Positions 1 through 10,976 of a stretch of 64,000 nucleotides of DNA are shown in pieces. The stretch is from Brasenia schreberi (taxonomy: Eukaryota > Streptophyta > Magnoliopsida > Nymphaeales > Cabombaceae), in NCBI GenBank assembly GCA_036023115.1, contig JAYKKT010000041.1:6746501-6810500 (forward strand), in the 5' to 3' direction. The notes beneath the pieces were generated by a model. The model did not search any database, was not told the DNA's origin, and saw only the letters and a list, made by a program, of their open reading frames with translations. Each line of letters begins with the position of its first letter. Within the stretch, counting starts at the first letter, position 1. Made by a program: the position numbers and the translations under genes.

Positions 1-1087
1 ACTAATATTCATGCCACAATGGTTGCATGGAATATTTGAGAAAACATTCTACATGGTTACCATTGCAACCTCGTGTTCGGGAGCAAATAGGTAACCTGCT
101 TGCATGACGTCAACTGAGTACGTCGGCTTGACAACTAGGATATGGATTGGCTACAAATGGGTTGATCTACTCCATGGAACCCATTCATTCCACTGTTTGA
201 GGTTGTGAACAGCTGGTTACCCTCTTAGGATATGGATTGGCTAGATCCATATTAACACATGGAAACGGGAGTGTAGGAAGGCTCCTCAATGTTGAGGCCT
301 TTTCACCATGCACATGCTCCCATACTGAAAGTTGGGGCATGTAATTAAATATTATTGTAGTGCATCAAATGGGTTCAAGAAGTGTGCTTCTGTCTGTCGA
401 TAGTGATGCATGCCCCTAGTGAATCCAGTCAGATATTATATCATTCCTGTTCCGTTCTAGATATCAGTTGACGAAGAAATCCACCTCCATTATTCACATT
501 TCAACTTCCTCTCTAAGGCAGTATTAATCTTGTTATGTAAAATTGGTCACATGATGTCTTTACAATGGTAAGGCACAATGCTTATAGCCTCAGATAAGAC
601 TAATTGGAATTATACTCTAAGAGTCGGATGGAGTTCAAGCCATGTTACATATGTTCTGTGTGATTAATCCCCGTTCATGTGACTCCTGGTGGAGGTGTAG
701 TGTTCCAGCTACTGTAGGCAAACTATGAAGGGCTAACATATTTTTTGGCAGTGATAACACCCTTTTGAGTTTGGTATGGACCACAAAGAAAATTTTCCAT
801 TCCACAATGGTGAATCATATGCCAAAGTATGTCATTTTCTCTAGGGTCTCATTGGGCATGTCAATAACCTATTGTCCCAAAATGCCCAAAAGATGCTCTT
901 GGGATTCAAATAGATATAACATGCCAGGAAACAAATTAAGAGTGGTTCTTCTAACAGCCTTCGGCATTCAATGAGCAAGGAAATTATTGTTGGCACAATA
1001 ATCGAGTACAACCAAGTGAGACGAGTTTGACTCGGGTCCCTCAAAGCCGAGTGCTTTTTTTTTATGAATTAGGCAACTAAGACTAAG
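1..1087. other. Unassigned AT-rich flank
   Basis: I recognise no gene, RNA or element here. Short open frames (for example around 765-974 on the + strand) have no motif I can name. A 15-16 base motif containing GGATATGGATTGGCTA occurs twice (about 138 and 226), which may be a small local duplication. The stretch ends at the target site of the chromovirus. Confidence 0.5.
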
Positions 1088-1092
1088 GATTC

Positions 1093-2684
1093 TGTCAAAG
1101 ACAAATCCATAAGCGCGCTTGCCCGTGCGCTCTCTACATCTGGAAGCTTCACCATGTACCATATCAGCTTGTAAACCCCCTTTACATACACTTTGCCTTG
1201 CGTGTGTGTCCGTTGTAAAAATCGAGTGTATTTATAAACCCGAGCTAAGTGTATTAGCCATGTAGGTCTAGGTTAAGTGAGTTAGTCCTAGGCTAGGTCG
1301 TGTCTTTGGTTCTTGTATGGATCGGATATGGATCCACGTGTTGGGTCTTTGGTTCAGTTCATAGGTAAATTCAGTTAGGCTGGTTCGGTTCATGTTTGAA
1401 GAACATAGCTGGGAGGGAGCAGTTATGCCAGAGAACCATGCTGCCACCAGGTGCTGTGAAGTGGGAGCTGCAGCGGTTTCTTGAGAACAGGTGTTGTGAA
1501 GAGGAAGGGCAGTTACTCCAGAGCCAAACCGTCTCGTGGAGCAGTTCCAGCATTTAATCAAGTCAACAGGGAGTTGTCGTAGGGGATTGGGAGTTGGTGA
1601 AGAATCGCTGAGGAGAGACTGGAGTCGCTGAGGAGTGGCTGAAGACAGGAGTGTTTTCCCGTGCAGGTTGAAGACGGTAGCCGAAGGTGGAAGGCAGGTG
1701 GTGTCGCAGTGAAGCCACAGTTTCTTCCGTGAAAGCTACAGTGCTCAGTGAAGAAGCAGACTCCTCTTCTTGCAGCAGCAGCAGCTAGGCTTCCTTCGTG
1801 GACATCTTCTTTGCAATAGCAACAGCAGCAGCCAGCCGTGAACGCCCTTCGTGCAGCAGTAGAAGCCAATCCTCCCTGGACAAGAACTGCAGCAAAGCGT
1901 CTGCAGTTGGGCCATCCTCAGCAACATTCGACCCTCCTCCCAGGACAGAACCGAAGTGAGTGTGTGCAACCATCAGCACAGCGGCAGCAAGTGGTAGATG
2001 GACTTCTGAAGAATGTCAGCCGAGTCTCTTCCACAGAAACAGGAACTTCTGTTTCAGCCGTGCCTTCTTCCTTGTGACTGCAACCTGCATCCGTGACTTC
2101 CCATGGTAAGAGACTGCAGGTGTCAAGTGGAAGAGTGTTCCCTTGGCAGGAGTTGAAGGACAGACGTTCCTTGGTGGAGTTGTTCCAAGGCAACTGAATT
2201 GCAGCCGAACCTTACTGTGTGTGAGCAGAATCCCTTCGAGACACTTAACTAGGCGAGTGATACCTTTGCTGGGTTCAAGAGTGAACCTTAACTAGCTAGG
2301 ATTAATCCGAGTGGAGTGAAGAACCGTGTGTTCACCGAATAGACCCTGTGTTTGGGTGTTCTTTGAGAGTGTGAACTGTGTTAAGTTTTTGTTCAGTTCA
2401 TTTGTGTAAATTGTGTGTCTATGTGCTAAGTGTGGTTCATCACAAAAGAGGCATGGAGATCAAAGGAGCTGATACTCCGTTCCTACACTCCCACTATTAG
2501 GGGCTGGTGATTTGAGTGAATCAAGTAGCAAGGAGTGTCTGGAGCGAGCCTTCCTCTGAAGAGGAACGTTTGCAGTCACGCAAACACGTTCCGGAACAGA
2601 GGCGGAAAGAATCATTCGGTGATTCTTGCCATCATGGGTGAACTCAGTTTTGAAAAATTAATTTGAAAAATTCAGTCCATGACA
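1093..2684 (+). repeat. 5' LTR of chromovirus
   Basis: LTR of 1592 bp starting TGTCA and ending TGACA. It matches 7860-9424 along its length. A TATA-like TATTTATAAACC lies near 1229-1240. The middle (about 1770-1830) has CAG/GCA-rich tracts that differ in copy number between the two LTRs. Open frames seen inside it are repeated in the other LTR and are not treated as genes. Confidence 0.95.
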
Positions 2685-2700
2685 TTTAGTATCAGAGCCT
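2685..2700 (+). promoter_or_regulatory. Primer binding site (tRNA-iMet)
   Basis: TTTAGTATCAGAGCC directly follows the 5' LTR. It matches the usual plant initiator-Met primer site TGGTATCAGAGCC except for G to A at the third base. This is where minus-strand cDNA synthesis would begin. Confidence 0.85.
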
Positions 2701-3437
2701 ATGTTGCTCGATTCCATGCAATTTTAGCAGAAAAATCGATTGAAACACACAATCGGAATCAAACCGAACGAAGACAGCAGAATTCTGTCAGATGATTTCT
2801 GCGGAATTTGCAATTTGGTTTTGGACTGCATAAGTTGATTGTAACTTGGAGGAAACAGTTCCACAGAACCATATTTCTATAAAAATTTGATATAAAATAC
2901 TCTGTTTGTGAAAATCTCAGAGTTTGCTGTCTGAAACATTCAGCCGAAGTGGACCAGAAAACCAGATTTTTCAGAAATCTACGTTTTACAGAAATCCAAG
3001 GAATTGGATTTGTTTTTGGTGATAACTGTATCTAAAAATTGGTTGTTTAGTGACAGGAGACCTTAGACAGATTCAAGGAAGATTGATCAGCCGAAGTTGG
3101 CCGGAAAAAGTCGGTGAAATCCGCTGGAAAAGTTGATTTGTCAGCATTGCAGAAAATCTGATATAAAACAGAAAGATGGATTTTGGTGATTTTGTGCAGA
3201 CTATTTGATAGTGTTAACGTCGTTGGATGGCAGATAGCTTCTCTGTATATCATTCTACCCAAATGTACTCTTGTATTTTTATTTTGGTGTCTGTAAGTGG
3301 TTCTACAGAGTCCCATAGTTAGCCTTAAAATCAGCTATACTATTTGCAGAAAAATTTCTGCTAAGTCTGTAATTTGGTTCAAATTATGGGTCCGTGTCAT
3401 TTTTTTATCCAAGTTGTAAACCAGGTCTGTATACACC

Positions 3438-4934
3438 ATGGTGAGGAGCAGAAGAGAATCGGAGGACGAGGCAGGTCCGCCCCACCAACCTGAAACAGAC
3501 GAGTTGCTGACACAGATTTTGCAAAGGCTTGACTCTTTGCAAACCACTCAAACAAAGCTTCAACAAAACCAGAATTTGATGAAGCAAAGCCAAGCTCAAT
3601 TGGCCGTGCAGGTGGCGAAGTTGCAGAAGCAACCCATGCATTCAGACACTGAAGCAGAGGTTCAACTTCAAACTCTAGTTTCTCCCGTTGACATGCGTGA
3701 TACGGCACGCGATCTTAACCTTTCTTGCTCAAAAATCAAAGTCCCCGAACCAACACCCTTTGGAGGTGTTCGAGATAGGAAATCATTGGAGAATTTCCTA
3801 TGGGATTTAGAGAGATACCTGAGTGTATCCCAAGTAGCCGATCATAGTAGGGTGATAGTAGCTACTTTATTTTTGAGATATGATGCAAAGGTTTGGTGGC
3901 GCACGCGAGAGGACGCAGCCGCCAGTGGTGGTGCCACTCTTCCCTTGACTTGGGAAGAATTTCGCTTTGAACTCTGGAAGTAATTCACGCCGACGAACAA
4001 TATTCATCGGACGAGAGAACTCCTCTCGAAACTCAAGTGCACAGGTACTATACATGAGTATGTGCAACATTTCAGCTCATTACTTTTAGAAGTTCAGGAC
4101 ATGACCGAAGTAGATAAGTTGTTTTACTTCGAGCAGGCATTACAGCCCTGGGTCCAAGTGAAACTTAGGCGAAGATGTCCTTTGACCATCACTGAAGCTA
4201 TTTCTGTTGTGGAGACTTTTGTAGACCTCCGATCTATAAAGAGTGAGAATAATCGGAAGAAAAAAGATAAGAAATCAGGATCAGGAAAAAGTAAAACTAA
4301 GAGATGGAATAAAAAGAAAAAGGGATCAACGGTGAACTCAAAAGAAGGATCGAGTGGGGTCAAAGGCAAAAAGATGCCACATAAAGAAGCCAAGACTCAA
4401 GGCACATGTTTTATATGCCAAGGTCCTCATCTGATGAGATTTTGCCCCAAGAAGGCAAAAATGGCAGCCTTGATCACCGATGAAGAAACGACAGGCTCTA
4501 GCACTAGCACCGGCGCCCAAGCCGCGTCTTTCCAGCTCTTAGGTGCAGCTTGTGTGCGGGATGAACCGCGTCATAGCCTGATATTCGTTGAGGCACAGAT
4601 AGGTGACACTGCAGTACGAGCACTGACTGACACCGGTGCCTCCCATTCGATTATCTCTATGACTCTAGCCACACAGTGGGGTTTGAGGCTAGAGCAGTCA
4701 GAACAGCGATTGAAGATAGTGAATACGAATGCTTCTAGAGTTGCTGGTATAGCAAGAGCTTGCTGTATCCAAGTTGGGTGTTGGAACAATATTTTAGATT
4801 TTATAGTCAGCACAATGGATGATTTTGGAGTTGTGCTTGGCTGTGATTTCTTTCGTGCAGCTAGCTTGATGGCTGCACCACACCTTAGAAGATTGGTGTG
4901 CGTGGATCCCACACAACCTGGATTCGTACCTTAG
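3438..4934 (+). pseudogene. gag: Chromovirus gag and protease, one internal stop
   Basis: Starts at an ATG in good context (CACCATGG). The N-terminal part has a Gln-rich coiled-coil-like stretch, followed by the capsid (retrotrans_gag) region with WWRTRE and LPLTWEEF. A TAA at 3981-3983 interrupts the frame at a position where relatives usually have Gln, and the same frame then continues to 4934. Near 4410 there is a zinc knuckle CFICQGPHLMRFC (C-x2-C-x3-H-x4-C), preceded by a Lys-rich tract, which would bind RNA. The protease domain has ALTDTGASHSIIS, so the catalytic Asp-Thr-Gly is present. The frame ends in TAG at 4932-4934, before reverse transcriptase. The product would form the virus-like particle core; this copy cannot make it full length. 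Confidence 0.92.
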
Positions 4935-7867
4935 TGTGATCTAGGTAAGGCTCCTAGTCTTTTGACATGCGGAACAATTTACTTATCTGCGATGCAACTC
5001 AAAACCGGTCTTCATAAGGGAGATTCCACATTACTTGCGGTTTTGAGGGAAGATGAGATGGATAGTGGAGATTAGAGGGTTCCACCTGAGATTGATCAAG
5101 TGTTGCTCACCTTCCAGGATACGATGCCAACCAAACTCCCTAAAAGTTTGCCACCTAGGCGGGGTACTGACCATGAGATTGTGTTAGAACCAGGGGCAAG
5201 AGTGCCATCCCGAGAAACTTATACGATGAGTCCTCAGGAGTTGGAGGAGCTCAGGAAATAGTTGGGGGAGCTCTTGGAAGCTGAGATGATACAACCATCG
5301 AAGTCACCTTTTGGTTCGCTGGTACTATTTGAGAAGAAGTCTGGTGGTTCTCTACGGATGTGCATCGATTATCGAGCACTTAACAAGATAGCGGTAAAGG
5401 ACCGTTACCCATCCCATTAGTAGCCGACCTTTTTGATCGACTCAGAGTAGCGAGGTGGTTCATGAAATTGGACCTTCGATCGGGCTATTGGTAGGTGAGG
5501 ATAGCACCTGGGGATGAGGCCAAGACGGCCATGGTGACACGGTACGGAGCATATGAGTTTCTGGTGATACCTTTCGGGCTCACAAATGCTCTAGCGACCT
5601 TCTATAGGCTGATGAACGAAGTATTGGCAGGTTATATCGATGAATTTGTGGTTGTATACCTGGATGATATTGTGATCTACAGTTAGAGCTTGGAGAAGCA
5701 CGTCCGACATCTCACATTAGTTTTTGAGAGACTTAGATCACACTCTCTCTATGTGAAGAGAGAGAAATGCATATTTCCTAGGAACACCATCACTTTTCTT
5801 GGGTATATTATTGGCGGAGGTGAGATCCGCATGGACCCCAAGAAAGTCCACGCTATTCAGGGGTGGGAAACTCCTAGAGACATTGGTGAGATACAGAGTT
5901 TCCTTGGGCTAGCGAACTATTATCGAAAATTCATTCGAGATTTTTCGAAGATCGCAACACCATTGACTAAATTGTTGAAGAAAGGGAGAACTTGGGAGTG
6001 GACACCCAAGTGCGTAGAGTCCTTTAAGGCCCTTAAAGCCTTGGTTTGTCAGGAACCAGTACTACGTCTCCCAGATTTCAGTAGACCCTTTGAAGTTCAT
6101 ACGGATGCGAGTGACCGAGCACTCGGAGGTGTTCTAACATAGGATGGGTATCCTATAGTTTTCGAGAGCAGAAAGCTTAAGGATGTGAAGACTCGGTATC
6201 CCATGCACGAGAAGGAATTGCTGATAGTCATATATTGCCTTCAGATCTGGAGTTTATCTGCTTAGATCCCACTTTTCTGTTCTGACTGATAATGTGGCGA
6301 ACACATTCTTTAAAACCCAAAAGAAGTTCAACATGCGACAGGCGCATTGGCTTGAGACTCTAGAGGAGTACGATTTCGATTGGATATATAGGCCAGGTAA
6401 GGAAAATGCAGTGGCTGATGCATTAAGTCGAAAGAGGGTTGAAACTCTGTGTGTCATTACCAAGATACGTGGGGAGATGATTGATGGAGTAAGGCAGGTA
6501 ATTGATCAGGATACTTTGTACATGCATATTGTATCTCAAGTAAAATCTGCTGTAACTGATAGATATGAGATCAGAGATGGCTTGGTATGGACCAAGAATC
6601 ATTGGTTATTTATACCTGAAGATGGAGATTTGAGGACATTGATGCGCGAATTATATAATGCAGAGTATGCAGGACATCCAGGGATAGAGCATACCGTTAC
6701 CCTTTTATCTCAGAGATATTACTGGCCCCGAATGGCTCGCGACCTAGCTGATTATATCTGGATGTGTCCTGCCTGTCAGTAGGATAAAGTGGGGCGATAA
6801 CGACCAGCTGGGTTACTCCAGCCTCTTTCGATACCAGAGAGACCGTGGAAATCTCTTTCCATGGATTTTATATCAGGATTGCCTAGAGTAGTCGACTTTG
6901 AGATGATACTGGTAGTTGTGGATCGGTTCTCAAAGTATGATGTCTTTATACCTGCACCGCGAGAATGCAATGCAAAAGCGATAGCTCGTCTTTTCTTTAA
7001 AAATGTAGTGAAACATTTTGGCATCCCGGAGAAGATTGTCAATGATTATGACGCTCGCTTCATGAGTCGGTTTTGGATCGAGTTATTTAGATTGATGGGA
7101 ACACGTCTCCTATTCTCATCATCACAGTATCCACAAACCGATGGTCAAATAGAGAGACTCAACACGATGCTAGAGGAGTATCTACGCCACTATGTCTCTA
7201 CTAGTCAGAAGAACTGGGTGTTTCTTCTGGAGGTGGCGCAGTATAGTTACAACTCTCACAAAAGCTCAGTCACCGGGAAGAGTCCCTTTGAGCTTACGTT
7301 GGGTTGGCAGCCGCTCAGACCCTTAGAGCTTGTATAAGGAAATGGGACAGGAATTATCCTGCAGCATTGCATGAGTTACGTGATAGGCAAACCATGTACA
7401 AGGAGGCGAAGACTTCGCTCGAGAGAGCAGGAGCTCGGATGATCAGGTAGGCGAACATGCATCGACGTGATGTTGAGTTTGAGGTTGGAGATGAGGTTTG
7501 GCTTCGGATACTTGAGTATATCTGAAATCAGGTTTACAAGGACAGTCATATGGGACTGAAGCCGAAGTACGATGGACCGTTCAGGGTGATACAAAAAAAG
7601 TACTTCGAAGATCCATGGAGGCTTGAACGCAGACCACCACCCTTGGTTAGACAAGATATTCCAACAGTCGAGGCGTTGATCGCTCACAGAGTAGATGGAG
7701 CGAGACCACGACGGCAGACCCAATATCTTGTACGGTGGACAGGTAGAAGCGCTGACGACGACTCATGGGTGCCATGCATGCAACTTTGGCAATATGATCA
7801 GATGCTTCGTGATTATCATGCGGCCTCGGGGATGAGTTCGAACTTCGTTGGGGGAGAATTGTCATAG
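4935..7867 (+). pseudogene. pol: Chromovirus pol: RT, RNase H, integrase, chromodomain (decayed)
   Basis: Reverse transcriptase starts near 5280 with CIDYRALNK and has the active-site box [10 protein letters not shown] at about 5655-5686. RNase H begins near 6085 (HTDASDRALGG). Integrase has an H/C zinc region ending CPACQ at 6782, then a core with MDFISGLP (about 6861), DARFMSRFW and a distal Glu near IERLNTMLEEY. The C-terminus (about 7650-7840) is a chromodomain with QYLVRWTGRSADDDSW, which in this group directs integration to particular chromatin. The frame is broken by TAG at 5073, 5259, 5492, 5684, 6140 and 6780, TAA near 6798, a one-base loss near 5406, a shift near 6245 and another after 7337. 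Most stops replace a codon that is usually Gln (CAG or CAA). Non-functional. Confidence 0.92.
7850..7859 (+). promoter_or_regulatory. Polypurine tract
   Basis: GGGGGAGAAT lies immediately before the 3' LTR, at the place where plus-strand cDNA priming occurs in this class of element. Confidence 0.8.
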
Positions 7868-9424
7868 ACAAATTCGTAAGCGCGCTTGCCCGTGCGCTCC
7901 CTACATCCGGAACCTTCACCATGTACCATATCAGCTTGTAAACCCCCTTGTATATACACTTTGCTTTGCGTGTGTGTCCGTTGTAAAAATCGGGTGTGTT
8001 TATAAACCCGAGCTAAGTGTATTAGCCATGTAGGTCTAGGTTAAGTGAGTTAGTCCTAGACTAGGTCATGTCTTTGGTTCTTGTATGGATCGGATATGGA
8101 TCCACGTGTTGGGTCTTGGGTTCAGTTCATAGGTAGATTCAATTAGGCTGGTTCGGTTCATGTTTGAACCGTGGAACATAGCTGGGAGGGAGCAGTTATG
8201 CCAGAGAACCATGCTGCCGCCAGGTGCTGTGAAGTGGGAGCTGCATCGGTTTCTTGAGGACAGGTGCTGTGAAGAGGAAGGGCAATTACTCCAGAGCCAA
8301 ACCGTCTCGTGGAGCAGTTCCAGCATTTAATCAAGGCAACAGGGAGTTGCCATAGGGGGTTGGGAGTTGGTGAAGAATCGCTGAGGAGAGACTGGAGTCG
8401 CTGAGGAGTGGCTGAAGACAGGAGTGTTTTCCCCTGCAGGTTGAAGACGATGGCCGAAGGTGGAAGGCAGGTGGTGTCGCAGTGAAGCCGCAGTTTCTTC
8501 CATGAAAGCTACAATGCCGCAGTAAAGAAGCAGACTCCTCTTCTTGAGCAGCAGCAACAACAACAACAACCGCAACAGCAGCCGTGAATGCCCTTCGTGC
8601 AGTAGTAGAAACCGATCTTCCCTGGACAAGAACTGCAGCAAAGCGTCTGCAGTTGGGCCATCCTCAGCAACATTTAACCCTCTTCCCAGGACAAAACCGA
8701 AGTGAGTGTGTGCAACCATCAGCACAGCGGCAACAAGTGGTAGATGGACTTTTGAAGAACGACAGTCGAGTCTCTTCCACAGAAACAAGAACTTCTGTTT
8801 CAACCATGCCTTCTTCCTTGTGACTGCAACCTGCATCCGTGACTTCCCATGGTAAGAGACTGCAGGTGTCAAGTGGAAGAGTGTTCCCTTGGTAGGAGTT
8901 GAAGGACGGACGTTCCTTGGTGGAGTTGTTCCAAGGCAACTGAATTGCAGCTGAACCTTACTGTGTGTGAGCAGAATCCCTTCGAGACACTTAACTAGGC
9001 GAGTGATACCTCTGCTGGGTTCAAGAGTGAACCTTAACTAGCTAGGATGAATCCGAGTGGAGTGAAGAACCGTGTGTTCACCGAATAGACCTTGTGTTTG
9101 GGTGTTCTTTGAGAGTGTGAACCATGTTAAGTTTATGTTCAGTTCATTTCTGTAAATTGTGTGTCTATGTGCTAAGTGTGGTTCATCACAAAAGAGGCAT
9201 GGAGATCAAAGGAGCAGGTACTCCGTTCCTACACTCCCACTGTTAGGGGTTGGTGATTTGAGTGAATCAAGTAGCCAAGGAGTGTCTGGAGTGAGCCTTC
9301 CTCTGAAGAGGAACGTTTGCAGTCACGCAAACACGTTCCGGAACAAAAGAATCATTCGGTGATTCTTGCCATCACAGGTGAACCGAGTTTTGAAAAATTA
9401 ATTTGAAAAATTCGGTCCGTGACA
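7860..9424 (+). repeat. 3' LTR of chromovirus
   Basis: 1565-bp direct repeat of 1093-2684 with the same TG..CA ends. It differs by scattered substitutions and small indels, including a shorter Gln-codon-like CAG tract near 8545-8585 and loss of GGCGGA near 9343. It is followed by the target duplication GATTC. Confidence 0.95.
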
Positions 9425-9429
9425 GATTC

Positions 9430-10304
9430 TCTGGGTCTCCTTAATAGTAACTTGGGTCAGAGATGAGATTACTATAATTTGCCTCCAAAAAGCTAATGAT
9501 GTGACACATGTAGTATAGAGACCGATCAAAGAATGATTAACTAGCTAACATCTAGTATTAAGCATAACAAAAGCTTAACTACGACAAAACTGAAATCTAG
9601 ATAACAAAAAGAATGACACGGTTCTTTCATTTTTCTTCCTTAGATACTTATAACCTATTATTGAAAGTCGGGTGTCAAATGCCCAATTCTACATTTTTGT
9701 GAGTGGGATCAATTAGTGGGATCCGAGCTTATTCTCGGTAATTGTATACCACTCAAAGCGGCTTTTTTCCTTTTTCACTATGGTCTTTCGAAACAAAAAC
9801 TACCTCCTAAATTGCCGATAGGTGATATTGGTCCCTTTCTTATTTGTGCATGGTTTTCTTTGGCTCATGTCGACAATCTACTGTATGTTGCCTATACTTG
9901 ATTGGCAAACCGTCTTCGTCGCAAAATTTTAGTGTTAACACAAATCTTAAAACACTTGGAACTTGCTTTGCTTCTTCTCCTTGAACTTGGACCATTCAGA
10001 TTTCTGCCTCCTTCCTTGGATCTAAATCTCGGGCTGTTTCCACTTGCACAACTTTACCGATTTGAGCCCAAATTAGATGCTCTTCCCCTTTTCTTAGTAG
10101 GACATTTGAAAATTTAAGACCTTTTGGTACTTTTCGTCTATTCTCAAGTTATTTTTACCTTCAAATGCAATTTTTTTAAAAAGCATTTGTCAAAAAAATA
10201 GTTGAGGTGTTTAAGACGAAAATATTTGTTTGCAATGGAATTTCCATAGATAATCCTCAGGGATCTCGATGTCCCGCCAATGTTCGTCATTTATTCCAAT
10301 TTTG
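9430..10304. other. Spacer between chromovirus and copia element
   Basis: No recognised gene. One + frame (9716-10117) is open for 134 codons apart from a single TGA at about 9899 and is Leu-rich, but I see no family motif and do not call it a gene. The spacer ends at the copia LTR. Confidence 0.4.
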
Positions 10305-10686
10305 TGATGTCTGGTTGTTGCCGGAATCCAATGTTGCGTCTGTCCTCCGTCAAGCCTTTCAGGTACGCCTACAACAGAAGAAAGGTATGTGATTTTTGGT
10401 TTTTGAGGTTTCCATGCAATGGAGTTTTTCGGAGAAAGATTTTTCATTATATATTTTCCATTTACACTGCTCTGTATTTATAGAGCAGCGCGTGCTCCTT
10501 CTTTCCCGGTTATCCTACTGGGCTTCCCTAATCCGGAGCATTCTTATCCGGACTGTTATCGAAATTCTCGGTAACGGACTGACTATTACGACCACCGTAT
10601 CTTCAATCTGTGATTTAGGTAACGGACTGGATGACTAGTCCAGCCATTACCTGTGCTGGGTTGCCGAGAATGACCACAACTTAACA
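10305..10686 (-). repeat. 3' LTR of copia element
   Basis: 382-bp LTR, starting TGTTAAGTTG on the minus strand at 10686. It contains a TATA box TATAAATA near 10480 lying inside an inverted repeat CTGCTC...GAGCAG. The direct copy is at 15323-15704 with visible divergence. Confidence 0.92.
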
Positions 10687-10697
10687 TCTCCCACTTA
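10687..10697 (-). promoter_or_regulatory. Polypurine tract of copia element
   Basis: On the minus strand AAGTGGGAGA abuts the 3' LTR start TGTTAAG. This is the standard plus-strand primer of plant copia elements. Confidence 0.85.
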
Positions 10698-10797
10698 GCC
10701 ATTCGAGCCAAGTGTACTGACATACTAATTTTTTCTCTCACTTTTGTGGGGTTTACATAGTAATGTCCTTTCATGATTGTTGCTGCAATCAATACCC

Positions 10798-10932
10798 ATT
10801 GTGTGGTTATTTCCCTACACAACAATTTATCCGTTGTGTAGTTATTTACCTGCACAACACTCTGCCCGTTATATGGTTATTTTCCTATACAACATTTTTA
10901 TCCATTGTGTGGTTATTTCCCTACACAACAAT
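10798..10932. repeat. Four tandem 35-bp hairpin units
   Basis: Four imperfect copies start at 10798, 10833, 10868 and 10904 (spacing 35-36). Each carries an internal inverted repeat of the form TTGTGTAG ... CTACACAA around a TTATTT loop, so each can fold as a hairpin. They lie between the end of RNase H and the polypurine tract, in the 3' untranslated part of the element. The function is unknown. Confidence 0.85.
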
Positions 10933-10976
10933 CAAACATACCTCAAACTCATGTTTGTAACATGCTTTGAGAAAAG

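Larger units (their letters stand above)
1093..9424 (+). mobile_element. Full-length Ty3/gypsy chromovirus, inactivated
   Basis: Complete LTR retrotransposon of 8.3 kb. Both ends read TGTCA...TGACA, and the 5-bp target duplication GATTC lies at 1088-1092 and 9425-9429. Domain order is LTR, primer binding site, gag with zinc knuckle, aspartic protease, reverse transcriptase, RNase H, integrase, chromodomain, polypurine tract, LTR. This order with a C-terminal chromodomain defines the chromovirus branch of Ty3/gypsy. In the first 180 or so bases of the two LTRs I count about 11 differences by eye, so the insertion is not recent. gag and pol carry many stops and frameshifts, so the copy cannot encode its own replication proteins. 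The lineage within chromoviruses is not resolved. Confidence 0.95.

Noticed and set aside
1558..2193. Open frames inside the chromovirus LTR, repeated in the other LTR
   Set aside because: Produced by CAG-rich, stop-poor LTR sequence and present in both LTR copies; no protein family recognised.
4124..4393. Antisense open frame over gag
   Set aside because: Shadow of the Lys-rich gag frame on the opposite strand; no motif.
10798..10932. CRISPR-like array
   Set aside because: The units are contiguous, palindromic and imperfect, without unique spacers, inside a plant copia element.
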